NCBI GenBank assembly: GCA_028821195.1
Contig: JAPPHB010000064.1
Coordinates: 1 to 64,000 of the forward strand
DNA from: Gammaproteobacteria bacterium
Lineage (GTDB): Bacteria > Gemmatimonadota > Gemmatimonadetes > Longimicrobiales > Gaopeijiaceae
DNA: 64,000 nucleotides
Direction: 5' to 3'
Shown here: positions 1 through 10,213 of the stretch, in pieces
Position numbering within the stretch: position 1 is the first letter of the stretch
Layout of the letters: each line of letters begins with the position of its first letter
Position numbers and translations under genes: made by a program
The notes under the pieces: generated by a model
What the model saw: the letters and a program-made list of their open reading frames with translations, nothing else
Databases searched by the model: none
Told to the model about the DNA's origin: nothing

Positions 1-249
1 CCTCCTCTGAACCCTCGAGGCTCCTTCCCGCGAGCGGGATGGGTAGCTATGTAAGTTCGCCAAGCGCCAAACCGGTGTCAATCTGACGCGAACCGGCGCG
101 AGAGGGGGCGCAAGCCCCCTTCACCTGCTGACGCACTGGCACCAGAACGGATGACGAGCCCGGGCAGGCCGGAAGCCCCGGGACGCGATGCCCGGGACTA
201 CCGGCGAACCTGTCCGGGATACGGAGCAGGCCGTGTCCGGGTTTCCTCC

Positions 250-1494
250 TCAGGTGATGTTGGGGTTCCCGTTCCGTTCCGTGTCGGGCAGCGGGAAGCA
301 CTCCATGCCGCCGTAGGCGTCGCCCACGTAGGGGTGCGATCCGCTGGTGAACTGCGTGATCCTGCCAAGTCGGCGCAGCACGCCCATGCGATGTCCCTCC
401 ACGAAGAGCTCGCGACGGCGCTGCTCCTGCACCTGCTCCTGGATCTCCTGCGCGTCGGCACTCGCGAAGTTGCCGGGGAGCCCGGCCCCCTCGAGCAACT
501 CGTTGATGATCCCGACCGCGGTCGCGCCCCCTTCCACCTCGGCGACGATCAGACGTGCTTCGGTGTAGCTGGCGAGCCGGATCTCCGCGTCCCGGCTGGT
601 ATACTTCTGCTGGAACCACATCGGCGTGAGCCCGTCCTGACCGAGAATCCCCTGATCCGTCACGTGAACCCTGGGATCGGGCATGCCTGCCCACTCGAGG
701 TTCCAGAAGGCGGGATCCACCGAGACGGCCTGCTCGACGTGATTGCGGTTGAAGATCTTGTTCTCGCGCACGTTCGCGGCAGTGGAGCGGGTGATGAAGA
801 ACTCGAATCCCTCGGGAACCGCGCGGGCGTCGGCGAGCGCGCCCGCGGTTTGTCCCAGGCTCATCTGGGCTCGAGCCCGGCCCATGTATGCCGCGCTGCG
901 TATATCGGCATCCGGCGACTCCAGGGCCATGCTGAAGCGCTCCTTTGCGAGTTCGAAGACTGCCGCGGGCTGCAGTTCGGGCCCGAGATCGAAGGCGGCG
1001 CTGCACCATCCCTCGGCGAACGTCGTATAGCTGTAACCGGCGTAGAGCGCGTTGGTGGCCAGGAGCGCCGACCGGTTGGGAACGTCGCCGTCGGAGAACC
1101 CGCTGATGCGGTTGATGGCGTCATCCGCGATGAAACGGGCCTGCGCGAGCGGCGTGTGCAGCGAAGTCGAGCTCCCGCATCCGGAAGTGGCGAACGACGC
1201 ATCCAGGGGCCGCACGTCCCTGCGCTGATAGGGGACCTGGCCCAGGAAGGTCTGTGAACCCATGAACTCGCCCGAGACCAGCCCGGAGAGCAGCGCGTAC
1301 TGCGTGTAGGCGCACTCGAAAGCCCCCTGCGCGCTTACGGTGAGCAATGGAGCGGCCGAGGGATCGTCCAGGGCGTCGGCCGGCGTTTCCCCGGGGAGCG
1401 TCACCGACAGGTCGCACGCTCCCAGGAAGAGGGTGAGCAACAGGAAGAGAAATCCTTCCTTCATCTTCTTTCGATTATCAAGTATGCCTGACAT
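250..1494 (-). CDS. SusD/RagB-like outer-membrane lipoprotein
   Basis: Signal peptide with lipobox (LFLGACDLS); sits directly downstream of a SusC-type receptor on the same strand; SusD-like C-terminal segment (RRRELFVEGHRMGVLRRLGR). Confidence 0.85.
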   Translation of the reverse strand: MSGILDNRKKMKEGFLFLLLTLFLGACDLSVTLPGETPADALDDPSAAPLLTVSAQGAFECAYTQYALLSGLVSGEFMGSQTFLGQVPYQRRDVRPLDASFATSGCGSSTSLHTPLAQARFIADDAINRISGFSDGDVPNRSALLATNALYAGYSYTTFAEGWCSAAFDLGPELQPAAVFELAKERFSMALESPDADIRSAAYMGRARAQMSLGQTAGALADARAVPEGFEFFITRSTAANVRENKIFNRNHVEQAVSVDPAFWNLEWAGMPDPRVHVTDQGILGQDGLTPMWFQQKYTSRDAEIRLASYTEARLIVAEVEGGATAVGIINELLEGAGLPGNFASADAQEIQEQVQEQRRRELFVEGHRMGVLRRLGRITQFTSGSHPYVGDAYGGMECFPLPDTERNGNPNIT

Positions 1495-1548
1495 CTATTC
1501 CTCCCTTGTTTCCATATTGAGCATTGAGCTTCGCGCGAGACGCGGCCA

Positions 1549-4500
1549 TCAGAACCTGACCCTGAAGGACAGGAGGAAGCTGTGCGGGAGCGGCGCCTGG
1601 GTCTGCTGCCAGCCCCAGGGATTGTCCCGCGTGCGGCGCGTCTCGGGGTCGAGCCCGGGCTGGCTGAAGCTGTCGTGGACCCACGGGGTCCAGATGTTTC
1701 GCCCGCTCAGGGTGATTGCGGCCCGGGAAACGCCGTACCCTTCGACGAAGTCCCCGGGAAGCTCGTAGGTAAGGGAGATTTCGCGCAGGCGGAGGTGATC
1801 GTCCCTCTCCATCCAGGGGTGCTCGATGTCGAAGGTCTGGATTTCCGCGGCCTGGATCGGGTCCAGGGTGCCCATGAGATAGAGCTGAGCGCGCTCGGTG
1901 TTGCGGGTGTTGCGATCGCGCTGCCAGGTGGTCGTGCTGAAGCGCCGGCTCTCCCAGGTGTAGTTCCAGAGCGCGTTCAGCGTGAGCCCCAGGTTGGGGA
2001 GCGCGAGGGACTGAGTGAACGATCCCTGCCAGACGGGTCCGGGCGGGCCGAGATAGTGGAACGGCGCCTGGGAGCATGGAGTGGGCGCGCGCGAGGGGTC
2101 CGGCCCCTCGCACATGACGTCGATCAGCCGTGTCGGGTTGTTGGGGTCCCAGCGGGCCGAAGCGATGTACTTGCTCCAGTATCCCCCGAGAGGATACCCG
2201 ACGCGGTGCTGGAAGCGGCCCCGGGTGTCGGCCTGGATGCGCTCCCGGCCTTCGCCGAGCGAGACCAGCAGGTTGTCGTTGTAGGCGGCGGTCGCCCCGA
2301 GGTCGAAGCTCATGCTCGGAGTCCGGATGACCTGGGAGTTCAGGGTGAGCTCGATGCCCTTGTTATTGACCTCCCCGACGTTGATGAAGCGGGAGCCGGG
2401 GAACCCGAGCGAGGGCGCGACCAGGTCGGCCAGAATCGCGTCGCGGGTGGTCTGGTTGTAGTAGGTGAACTCGATGCCCAGGCGGTCGGAGAAGAGACCC
2501 GCGTCGAAGCCCAGCTCGAGTTCGGTTCCGACCTCGGGCTTGAGGTCGGGGTTGCCCAGGTTGCCAGGCAGAAGCGCGGGCTCGTCGCCGGGGCCGGTGG
2601 TCGGCGAATAGGTGCGCACCGCCGCGAAGGCGTCCGGCTGCAGGCCCGACTTGCCCCACGCCGCCCGCAGGCGGAAGCTCTCGGCGAAGCCGACGTTCCA
2701 GAAGTCGGTGTCGCTCAGCACCCACGAGGCGCTCAGCTTGGGATAGTAGACCGCGTTGAAGGTCTCCCCGAAGGCGCTGTGGGCGTCGCCGCGGAGCGCC
2801 GCGGTCACATACAGCTGGTCCCGCCAGCCGATTGTCTCCTGGATGAAGAGCCCGGCGCTCTTCGTCTCGACGAAGTCCTCGTCACCCCGTGTGCGCGCCG
2901 CCGCCCCCACCGTGGAAACCGCCGAGTTGGGGAGCTCGTCGCCGCGCGATAGGAGCGTGAGGCTTTCCTTGGTGAAGTATTGAGCGCCGAAGGATGTCGC
3001 CGAAGTGATGTCCGCAGTGAGATCGAAGCTGGCCGTGACGTTGTAGTCGAACGTGGACTGAAGTCCGCGGTCGTATATGACGTCCTTGCGTCCCTGGCTG
3101 AGCCCGGCGTAGGCGAGGAATCCCCCCGATGGCACGCGGGGCCAGAAGCGCGAGACCTTGGCGTCGGTGAAGTCCAGGCCCGCCACCAGCCTGTGGGTGA
3201 GCCAGTTGAACGGGCGGTGGGTCGCGGTGATGGACGCCGTGCCGCGGTTCAGCTCCTCGGCAAAGTCGATGTCGTTCTGGGCCTCGGGCGGGCCGACCAT
3301 GAAGCCGCGCGAGCCGGTTTCGCGCGATGCCGGAGTGCCCCACAGAAACATGGCGAACATGCCGTAGATGCCGCCCTGGCCGTCCGGGGCAAACCTGCCG
3401 TCGCTGCTGATGACGCCCAGATCCGCGGCGAGATCGAAGTCCTCGGAGACCGCGAGCCCGAGGTTGGTGCGGACCGAAGTTTTCTCGATCTGGTTGTTGA
3501 GCATGTAGCCCTGCTCGTTGTCGTGGCCCACCGACAGGAAGTAGGTGAGGTCGTTGGTGCCGCCCGAGACGCTCAGGTCGTAGTTCTGGAGGTGTCCGGT
3601 GCGGAACATCTGCCGGCCGGCGGCGACTTCCTCGGCGTACAGGTCCTGGCTGATGATCCGCCCACCGACGAGACCGTAGTTGGTCGGGATGCGCCCGTCC
3701 GGATTATTGAACCAGTTGCCGCCCTGGCGGACCGTGAGGTTGACCACGGGCCGGCCGGTCTGGCCCTTGCGGGTGATGATCTGGATGACGCCGTTGGACG
3801 CCTCGGTCCCGTACAGCGTCGCCGCGGCGGGCCCCTTGATGACCTCGATGCGCTCGATCTCCTCGGGGTTGATGTCGTTCAGGCGGGAGGTGCCCGCGCC
3901 GCTCGAAGGCCCGGCGCGGTTGTCGGCGTTGATGCGGACCCCGTCGACGTAGACCAGTGGCCCGGTGTTGGCCTGCCTCGTGCTCGATCCCTGCGTGAGG
4001 GTGCCGATGCCGCGGATGAGGACGTTGCCGCCGGTGCCGACGTTGCCCCCGCCGATCTGCACCCTGACCCCGGCCACCTGCCCGGCCAGCAGTTGCTGGA
4101 AGCTGGCGGGCGCGATCTCCTCGATCTGCGCGGAAACCTCGAGGGTGCCCACGACGTTTGCGACCGCCCGGCGCTGCTGACCCCCGGCGGTGCCGGTGAC
4201 GATGATCTCGTCGAGGCCGAGGGCTTCGGAGGACAGGGTGAAGTCCTGCACCACGGTTTCGCCCGCGGTCACGGTGACCTGGGCGCTTACGGTGCTCATG
4301 CCGATGCGCTCGGCGCGCATCTCATAGGTGCCCGCCGGCACGTTGACGAGCAGGTAGCGGCCGTCCTGGCGGGAGAGAGTGCCGAGACCGGCGCCGGCCA
4401 GGTAGACCTGGACCTCGCCGAGCGGCGTGCCGGCGGTCGCGTCGGTGACCTGACCGGTGATGTTGCCGGGTTCCTGGGCGGTTGCGGGGGGTGCCATGGC

Positions 4501-4608
4501 GATCACCGCGGCGGCGACAAGAAGGGTGAAGGTGAGGGGGTGGGCGGCACGGCATCGCCGCCCGCGCGAGGATTGGGTGTTGGAGTCATTGGACCATCGT
4601 TTCGTCAT
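1549..4608 (-). CDS. SusC/RagA family TonB-linked outer-membrane receptor
   Basis: Signal peptide, N-terminal carboxypeptidase-regulatory-like domain (GNITGQVTDATAGTPLGEVQVYLAGAGLGTLSRQDGRYLLVNVPAGTYEMRAERIG), plug motif (GPAAATLYGTEASNGVIQIITRKG), C-terminal aromatic (RVRF). Confidence 0.93.
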   Translation of the reverse strand: MTKRWSNDSNTQSSRGRRCRAAHPLTFTLLVAAAVIAMAPPATAQEPGNITGQVTDATAGTPLGEVQVYLAGAGLGTLSRQDGRYLLVNVPAGTYEMRAERIGMSTVSAQVTVTAGETVVQDFTLSSEALGLDEIIVTGTAGGQQRRAVANVVGTLEVSAQIEEIAPASFQQLLAGQVAGVRVQIGGGNVGTGGNVLIRGIGTLTQGSSTRQANTGPLVYVDGVRINADNRAGPSSGAGTSRLNDINPEEIERIEVIKGPAAATLYGTEASNGVIQIITRKGQTGRPVVNLTVRQGGNWFNNPDGRIPTNYGLVGGRIISQDLYAEEVAAGRQMFRTGHLQNYDLSVSGGTNDLTYFLSVGHDNEQGYMLNNQIEKTSVRTNLGLAVSEDFDLAADLGVISSDGRFAPDGQGGIYGMFAMFLWGTPASRETGSRGFMVGPPEAQNDIDFAEELNRGTASITATHRPFNWLTHRLVAGLDFTDAKVSRFWPRVPSGGFLAYAGLSQGRKDVIYDRGLQSTFDYNVTASFDLTADITSATSFGAQYFTKESLTLLSRGDELPNSAVSTVGAAARTRGDEDFVETKSAGLFIQETIGWRDQLYVTAALRGDAHSAFGETFNAVYYPKLSASWVLSDTDFWNVGFAESFRLRAAWGKSGLQPDAFAAVRTYSPTTGPGDEPALLPGNLGNPDLKPEVGTELELGFDAGLFSDRLGIEFTYYNQTTRDAILADLVAPSLGFPGSRFINVGEVNNKGIELTLNSQVIRTPSMSFDLGATAAYNDNLLVSLGEGRERIQADTRGRFQHRVGYPLGGYWSKYIASARWDPNNPTRLIDVMCEGPDPSRAPTPCSQAPFHYLGPPGPVWQGSFTQSLALPNLGLTLNALWNYTWESRRFSTTTWQRDRNTRNTERAQLYLMGTLDPIQAAEIQTFDIEHPWMERDDHLRLREISLTYELPGDFVEGYGVSRAAITLSGRNIWTPWVHDSFSQPGLDPETRRTRDNPWGWQQTQAPLPHSFLLSFRVRF

Positions 4609-5048
4609 GGATCCCCCCGGTGGTGAGAAGACGGACAGAAGCAGGCTGGGGTGGGGGACGCAGGCCGGGTGGGCCCGGACCTGATCGACGAATGGGTGCG
4701 TCAGGGCCCTCCTTGGTCGGGGTGGTCAGGAAACGGGCGTCGCCCGGGCGGGCGTGGCGGCGGGATTCCGCCGGACGGGAGAGAAGGGAATCCGGGCCGC
4801 GAGGAGGATGGCGGATGCGGACGAACGAGTACTTGTCCGCTTCAGGTCGCGGGCGTGAGGCCGCAGGAAGCCCCTGAAATGCCAGCGTTGGGCGCCCTCA
4901 CCGCCGCGAACGACGGTGCGGACGGGGATCGCCCGGTACAGCATACCCATCTCCCCGAATCCCGGTACAAACGTCCGTTCAAGCTACGGCGGGGCGGGTC
5001 CGGGCGCCATCAGGGACGTGGCCCTAAGCGAGCCACCGCGCGGCCCCC

Positions 5049-7004
5049 TCAGTAGCTCACCCCTTCCAGCTCCTCCAGGTAGCCGACGCCGGGCAGCTCG
5101 GTGTCCTTCCCGAGCAGGTAGAAGTCGAAGAAAGCCTGCATGTCGGCGAGCATCCGCCTCGTGTTGTCGAAGCCCCGGACGTAGAAGTTCTCGCCGGGAT
5201 AGGCCTTGTAGCGGGCCGGCTTGTAGAGGCGCTGAAGCTCGCGGAAGAACTCGGTCATCTGGGGTGAGCCGGGGTAGCGGCCCTCGCCGTGGAGCACGAA
5301 GACGGGTACCTGGGCGTCGGCGATGTGGTAGTAGGGGGAATTCGCCAGATAGCGATCCCGGTGCTCGTCGAGCCGCCCCATCTCCTTGCGCAGCTGCTGC
5401 AGGTGGCGGAACTCGCCGTCCTGGAAGAAGGTGACCCGATCGCAGTAGCCGGACGCCGCGATCACGGCCTGGAAGGTCTCGCCGCCGAAGCTCACCGCCG
5501 CGCACGACATGAAGCCGCCGTAGCTGGTGCCCGTGGTGCCGATGCGCTCCGGGTGGACGTAGGGCAGGGTGCGGAGATACTCCGCAGCCGCGACCGCATC
5601 CGCGAAGTCGCACTTCCCCCAGCAGCCGTCGTTGGCCTCCTCGAAGTCGCGTCCGTAGCCGGAGCTGCCCCGCACGTTGGGCAGCAGGACGACGTATCCG
5701 CGCTGCGTAAAGTACTGGATCGATCGCTCGAAGCCGTCCTCCCACTGGGACGTGGGTCCGCCGTGGGTCCACACGATCGCCGGATGGCGGCCATCGTCAT
5801 CGCCCGAGCCCTCGGATGGCCGGTAGAGGTAGGAGGGGATGATGAGCCCGTCCCCGCTCCGGAACTCTACCTTGGTGGGCGTGATCAGTCGGTTTTCAAT
5901 CCCCTCGACCGGCATCGAATCGGTCAGCCAGGATTCCTTCCCCGAATCGAGCAGGTGGATCACCAGATCGCCGGGGCGGGTCGGCGTCTCGAGCGTGTAG
6001 GAGATGCGGCTGCCGTCCGGCGACCACTGGGGCGCACCGATGACCCCGGACGCAGGGCGCGCCACGACTCGGGACTCGCCGCCATGCGCGGTCGCGGTCC
6101 GGAGCTGATAGGTGCCGCCGTGGTTCTCGACGTACGCGAACGAGCCGCCGTCGGGCGACCACACGCCGTCCGTCTGGTCGGCTTCGCCCGGCGCAAACGG
6201 GCGTGGTTCGCCTCCCGGGCGGGGGACGCTCCAGTAGTTGATCCACCCGGAGCGGTAGGACGGGAATATCACCGTGGATCCATCCGGCGAGACCAGCGGA
6301 TAGCCGAACGTTCCTCCTTCCCCGTAGTCGAAGAAGTCCTTGTCCTCGACGATCACCCTTTCCTCACCTCCGTCGGCTGGAACCTCGACGATGGCGTGGT
6401 CCATCCACTGGTCATCGAGTCTCACGAAGAGGACAAAGCGCGAATCGGGGCTCCAGGTCGGGTAGACCTCCAGTTCGGGGCCATCGGTCAGTCGCCGCGC
6501 CTCGCCGGAGGCGACTACCACCGTCCACACGTCATATTGCCCGTGGCGATTTCCGGCAAATGCGATCCGACTTCCGTCCGGCGACCAGGAATAGCCCTTG
6601 ATCAGCCGGCCGCCGTTGCCCGTGATGCGCATCTCTTCGCCGTCCCGCGGCGACCAGAGCCAGATTTCGGGCGTGCCGCTCTTGTCCGACACGTAGGAGA
6701 TCCAGCGCCCGTCCGGCGACCAGCGGGGTTCGGCCGAGGCGAGAAAGTGACCGCTTCCCCCCGTCGCAACCGGAAGTTCGCTGATGGCGCCGCCCTCTGG
6801 ACGAACCAGGCGGAGGTTCGAGCCGCCCAGAAGGATCCAGTCGCCGCCGGGTGCCCAGCGCGGGGTTTCTCCGCCGACCGCGGATGAGAGCGACAGGAGT
6901 GTTTCCGCCGGAAGCGGGCCGGTCGCGACCTGGGCCGGCAATGGCGCCAGCCGCGTCGAAGATGTCAGGACGAGGCATAGGAGGAGCGGGACGATTCTCA
7001 TCAT
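5049..7004 (-). CDS. S9 family peptidase with TolB/WD40-like propeller (prolyl oligopeptidase type)
   Basis: ORF 5049..7205; likely start at MMRIVPLLLCLVL. Repeated WSPDGS blades and serine hydrolase motif GTSYGG. Confidence 0.88.
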   Translation of the reverse strand: MMRIVPLLLCLVLTSSTRLAPLPAQVATGPLPAETLLSLSSAVGGETPRWAPGGDWILLGGSNLRLVRPEGGAISELPVATGGSGHFLASAEPRWSPDGRWISYVSDKSGTPEIWLWSPRDGEEMRITGNGGRLIKGYSWSPDGSRIAFAGNRHGQYDVWTVVVASGEARRLTDGPELEVYPTWSPDSRFVLFVRLDDQWMDHAIVEVPADGGEERVIVEDKDFFDYGEGGTFGYPLVSPDGSTVIFPSYRSGWINYWSVPRPGGEPRPFAPGEADQTDGVWSPDGGSFAYVENHGGTYQLRTATAHGGESRVVARPASGVIGAPQWSPDGSRISYTLETPTRPGDLVIHLLDSGKESWLTDSMPVEGIENRLITPTKVEFRSGDGLIIPSYLYRPSEGSGDDDGRHPAIVWTHGGPTSQWEDGFERSIQYFTQRGYVVLLPNVRGSSGYGRDFEEANDGCWGKCDFADAVAAAEYLRTLPYVHPERIGTTGTSYGGFMSCAAVSFGGETFQAVIAASGYCDRVTFFQDGEFRHLQQLRKEMGRLDEHRDRYLANSPYYHIADAQVPVFVLHGEGRYPGSPQMTEFFRELQRLYKPARYKAYPGENFYVRGFDNTRRMLADMQAFFDFYLLGKDTELPGVGYLEELEGVSY

Positions 7005-7243
7005 GTTGTCGGCGGGTCGTCGCATGGCTGGACTCCAGGAAGGGCAAGATCTAATCGGTTCGGGCGCGGGTTGCGGATCACATGGACCAGAACTTGCAAG
7101 TAATGTAGGGCTGTCGCACGGCTGAACCACAGATCCGGGAAGGCCGGGGCATTCCAGAAGCAGTGGCTCCCGACATCTCGGCCGGACTCGAGGCCCGAGG
7201 ACCACGGGGCCACGCTGTTGACCGGGAAACGTGCAGGTCGGCT

Positions 7244-8878
7244 ATGAACGTGGGCAGCGCGCGCGGTCGTCGAGCAGGGGCCCTGACGGCTGCGTTCCTG
7301 ACGGTCGCCATTTGGTCCTCTGCGTGTGGCGAAGCGGGTACCGAACCGACGGCGGCCGATCCTCCCCACCCCGCAATGGTCGCGGTGGCGCCCGCAGCCG
7401 TGACGTTCGGGACCCTCGGGGACACTATCCGGGTTTCCGCAGAGGTACGCGATCAGTACGGAACCGCGATGGCGGGTGCGCACGTTTCCTGGCTCAGCCG
7501 GCATCCCATGATCGCGGAGGTAAGCCCGGCGGGGCTTGTGACGGCGGTCGGCAATGGCACGACGACGGTCGTCGCCGAGACCCGGCACTGGGAGGTGCGC
7601 GGAGGCCGAATGATGGCCACCGGCGGGACCTCGGACTCGGTTGTAGTCCGCGTGGATGCCCCATCGTTCACCCTGTCCGGCACGGTGACCGACAGCCGGA
7701 GACCGAGCCTGATCCTGCCCGGCATTCACGTGCGCCTGGAAGGGTGGAAGCGGACAACTACGACCACCGATGCGGATGGGCGGTACAGCTTTCCCAACGT
7801 CGGGGGGACCCTGCAGGTGACGGCCCATGCGGAGTTCAGCTACGTCAGCCAGACGGTGGATGTGCACGTGGACGGGGACCTGACGCGGGACTTTGCGATG
7901 GAGCACAACGGCGTGACGCCATTCCGGTCCACATCGCGGATCTCGCCGTTCATCCTCGGGCCGGACTCCACGTGGCTGCAAAGCGTGATTTACGCCGGCC
8001 GCGGGGTACGGACGGTATTCGATCGGCGGTTCGACAACTGGATCCGCACCAGAGCGTTCCTGTTCGACGCACACATCGCCGAACAGGTAGTGGAATTCCG
8101 AGTCAATGCCGAGTTTGCCGACGTCGAGGCGGCCAGGACGGAAGTCGACAGGTTCGCCGCCGCCGTGGGACGGCTGCCGGCGGCATTCCTTTCGAATGTC
8201 GCGTGGGTGGCGATCAACGGCGGCTACGGGGCCTGGGGCGGCGGACGGGACGCGGAACAGGCCGGGATGATGCTGATCCACAAGCACTCCGCCTGGGACG
8301 CCATCCGCCGCGGCTTCCTCGAGGAGATCTTCCTGCACGAAGCCGCGCACGCTTCGCTGGATCACCCTCACGCAAGAGCCGACGGCTGGCGCGCCGCGCA
8401 GGCGGCCGACGGCGTGTTCATTTCCGACTATGCCCGGAATAATCCCGTCCGGGAGGATATCGCGGAGACCGGCATCATGTACTTCGCAGTCCGGTATCGA
8501 CCGGAAAGCCTGACCCGCGACGAGCGGTGGATCATTCTGACTTCCATACCCAACCGCCTCGCGTATCTCGAGGAGCAGGACCTGGACATGTGGCCATACG
8601 TCGAGACGGGTTCGCTGATCCCTGGTCTCGAACCCGGCTCAGTCGCCGGCGATCTCCGGGGAAGGGTCGCCGGCAGCTTCGATCGAACAGTGCTCCCCGC
8701 ACCCGAAGCGGCGGCGGTTGCGGGCGAAGTTGCGGTAGCCCCAGGCGAAGAGGGGCCGTGCGAGGGGGAGCCGGAAGACCCAGCCCAGCCTTGGACCGCG
8801 AGGGAGTACCCGCAGCAGTTGCTCGATGGCCCGTGCGCCCTCCCAGGCATCGCGGGGAGCCGAGCCCGGCGCCACTAG
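7244..8878 (+). CDS. secreted lipoprotein with Ig-like (Big2) and carboxypeptidase-regulatory-like domains and a HEAAH putative metallopeptidase motif
   Basis: Signal/lipobox AIWSSACG; VSWLSRHPMIAEVSPAGLVTAVGNGTTTVVAET; SGTVTDSRRPSLILPGIHVRLEGW...DADGRYSFPNVGG; EEIFLHEAAHASLDH. The 3' end overlaps the convergent DCC gene. Confidence 0.6.
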   Translation: MNVGSARGRRAGALTAAFLTVAIWSSACGEAGTEPTAADPPHPAMVAVAPAAVTFGTLGDTIRVSAEVRDQYGTAMAGAHVSWLSRHPMIAEVSPAGLVTAVGNGTTTVVAETRHWEVRGGRMMATGGTSDSVVVRVDAPSFTLSGTVTDSRRPSLILPGIHVRLEGWKRTTTTTDADGRYSFPNVGGTLQVTAHAEFSYVSQTVDVHVDGDLTRDFAMEHNGVTPFRSTSRISPFILGPDSTWLQSVIYAGRGVRTVFDRRFDNWIRTRAFLFDAHIAEQVVEFRVNAEFADVEAARTEVDRFAAAVGRLPAAFLSNVAWVAINGGYGAWGGGRDAEQAGMMLIHKHSAWDAIRRGFLEEIFLHEAAHASLDHPHARADGWRAAQAADGVFISDYARNNPVREDIAETGIMYFAVRYRPESLTRDERWIILTSIPNRLAYLEEQDLDMWPYVETGSLIPGLEPGSVAGDLRGRVAGSFDRTVLPAPEAAAVAGEVAVAPGEEGPCEGEPEDPAQPWTAREYPQQLLDGPCALPGIAGSRARRH

Positions 8879-9067
8879 CTGCAACGCGTCCTCGAACCGG
8901 GCCGGGTCGATCCAAGGGAAGCGGGCCGGTACGCCGCCTTCCTGATACGCGACGATCTCGATCGTGCCCGCCGGATCGCGGCGCCGCAGGTAGTCGATGA
9001 AGCGCAGGCAGACGGCACATTGGCCATCGTAGATGACGGTGTAGCCGGCGGACGCGCCCGGGATCAT
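8639..9067 (-). CDS. DCC/DUF393 family thiol-disulfide oxidoreductase
   Basis: Motif YDGQCAVCLRFIDYLRRRD and family-like spacing (FPWIDPARFEDALQLV). Confidence 0.85.
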   Translation of the reverse strand: MIPGASAGYTVIYDGQCAVCLRFIDYLRRRDPAGTIEIVAYQEGGVPARFPWIDPARFEDALQLVAPGSAPRDAWEGARAIEQLLRVLPRGPRLGWVFRLPLARPLFAWGYRNFARNRRRFGCGEHCSIEAAGDPSPEIAGD

Positions 9068-9263
9068 GTCGACAGGTGTCGGGGATCACGTGGGCGTGCG
9101 TGGCATCGCATCGACGTGCGCGGGATCATATGCCTCGGGTTTGCGGGTAGGAGTTCTGCGGAGACTACCCTCAACGGGCGAAACTGTGACGGAACCGGCA
9201 ACCGCCAGGCCTCATCCGCTATCTTTGCGCCGGAACGCGTCCCTCTCATCTCCCTGGAGAAGC

Positions 9264-10202
9264 GTGGATACGGCGGAATTCTGTCGCGAACTCGAACGGC
9301 GCCTCGGGCCGGGCCGGATCGAGCGCGACGTGCCGCTCGGCCCGATGACGACGTTCAAGATCGGCGGACCGGCGGACCTGTTCGTGCGGGCGCGCACTGC
9401 CGACGGGTTGGCGGACGCCATCATGGCGGCACGGGAACTCGGGATCCCGCACTTCCTTCTGGGCCGGGGCGCGAACATTCTCGTCGGGGACGGCGGCTTC
9501 CGCGGCCTGGTGATCCGCTCGGACGTGGGCGGAATCGATTTTCTCGACGACGTGCGCGTGCGCGCCGGCGCCGGCGTGGACAGCTTCCCCGACCTCATTC
9601 AGGCTACCGTGCGGCGCGGACTCGGGGGGCTCCATCACTTCGTCGGCATCCCGAGCACGATCGGCGGGGCCATGTGGCAGAACCTGCACTTCCTCGCCCC
9701 GGAGCGGGATCGGACGGTCTTTCTCGAGGAGGTAGTGGAATCCGCGGAGATTCTCACCGAGGAGGGAGAACGCAGGTGCGTCGATCTGGACTACTTCCGG
9801 TTCGGCTACGACTACAGCATCCTGCACGAGCGCGACGACGTTGTCCTCACCGCCACCTTCCGCCTCGAACCCACTCCGGCGCGCGAGCTGCGCCGGGTGA
9901 TCCGCGAGAACCTGCGCTGGCGCGACGACCGTCATCCCGACCTGTGGCTGTATCCGTGCGCGGGGTCGATCTTCCAGAAGATCGAGGGCATCGGGGCCGG
10001 GCGGCTCGTCGACGAGTGCGGGCTCAAGGGTTACTCCCACGGCAACGCCCAGATCTTCCACCGGCACGCGAACATCATCGTCAACCTGGGTGGGGCGTCG
10101 TCCGCCGAGGTGCGCGCGCTGATCGACCTCTCGCAGGAGACGGTTGCGCGCGAGACAGGTTACGAGCTCGTCCCGGAGATCGTGTTCGTGGGAGAGTTTT
10201 GA
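9264..10202 (+). CDS. murB: UDP-N-acetylmuramate dehydrogenase
   Basis: In-frame GTG start within ORF 9066..10202; PLGPMTTFKIGGPADLFVRA, LLGRGANILVGDGGFRGLVI, PCAGSIFQKI. Confidence 0.9.
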   Translation: MDTAEFCRELERRLGPGRIERDVPLGPMTTFKIGGPADLFVRARTADGLADAIMAARELGIPHFLLGRGANILVGDGGFRGLVIRSDVGGIDFLDDVRVRAGAGVDSFPDLIQATVRRGLGGLHHFVGIPSTIGGAMWQNLHFLAPERDRTVFLEEVVESAEILTEEGERRCVDLDYFRFGYDYSILHERDDVVLTATFRLEPTPARELRRVIRENLRWRDDRHPDLWLYPCAGSIFQKIEGIGAGRLVDECGLKGYSHGNAQIFHRHANIIVNLGGASSAEVRALIDLSQETVARETGYELVPEIVFVGEF

Positions 10203-10213
10203 GCGCTTCCCGC

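Noticed and set aside
1-249. Short ORFs at the left edge
   Set aside because: No domain, no coupling, and in shadow-type composition; treated as intergenic downstream of the SusD gene.
2869-2890. ACGAAG...CCTCGT dyad-like match to the blaI operator
   Set aside because: Lies inside the SusC coding sequence, wrong spacing, no promoter nearby.
2980-4626. 548-aa plus-strand ORF opposite SusC
   Set aside because: Shadow of the SusC reading frame; Asp/Val/Gly-rich, no signal or domain.
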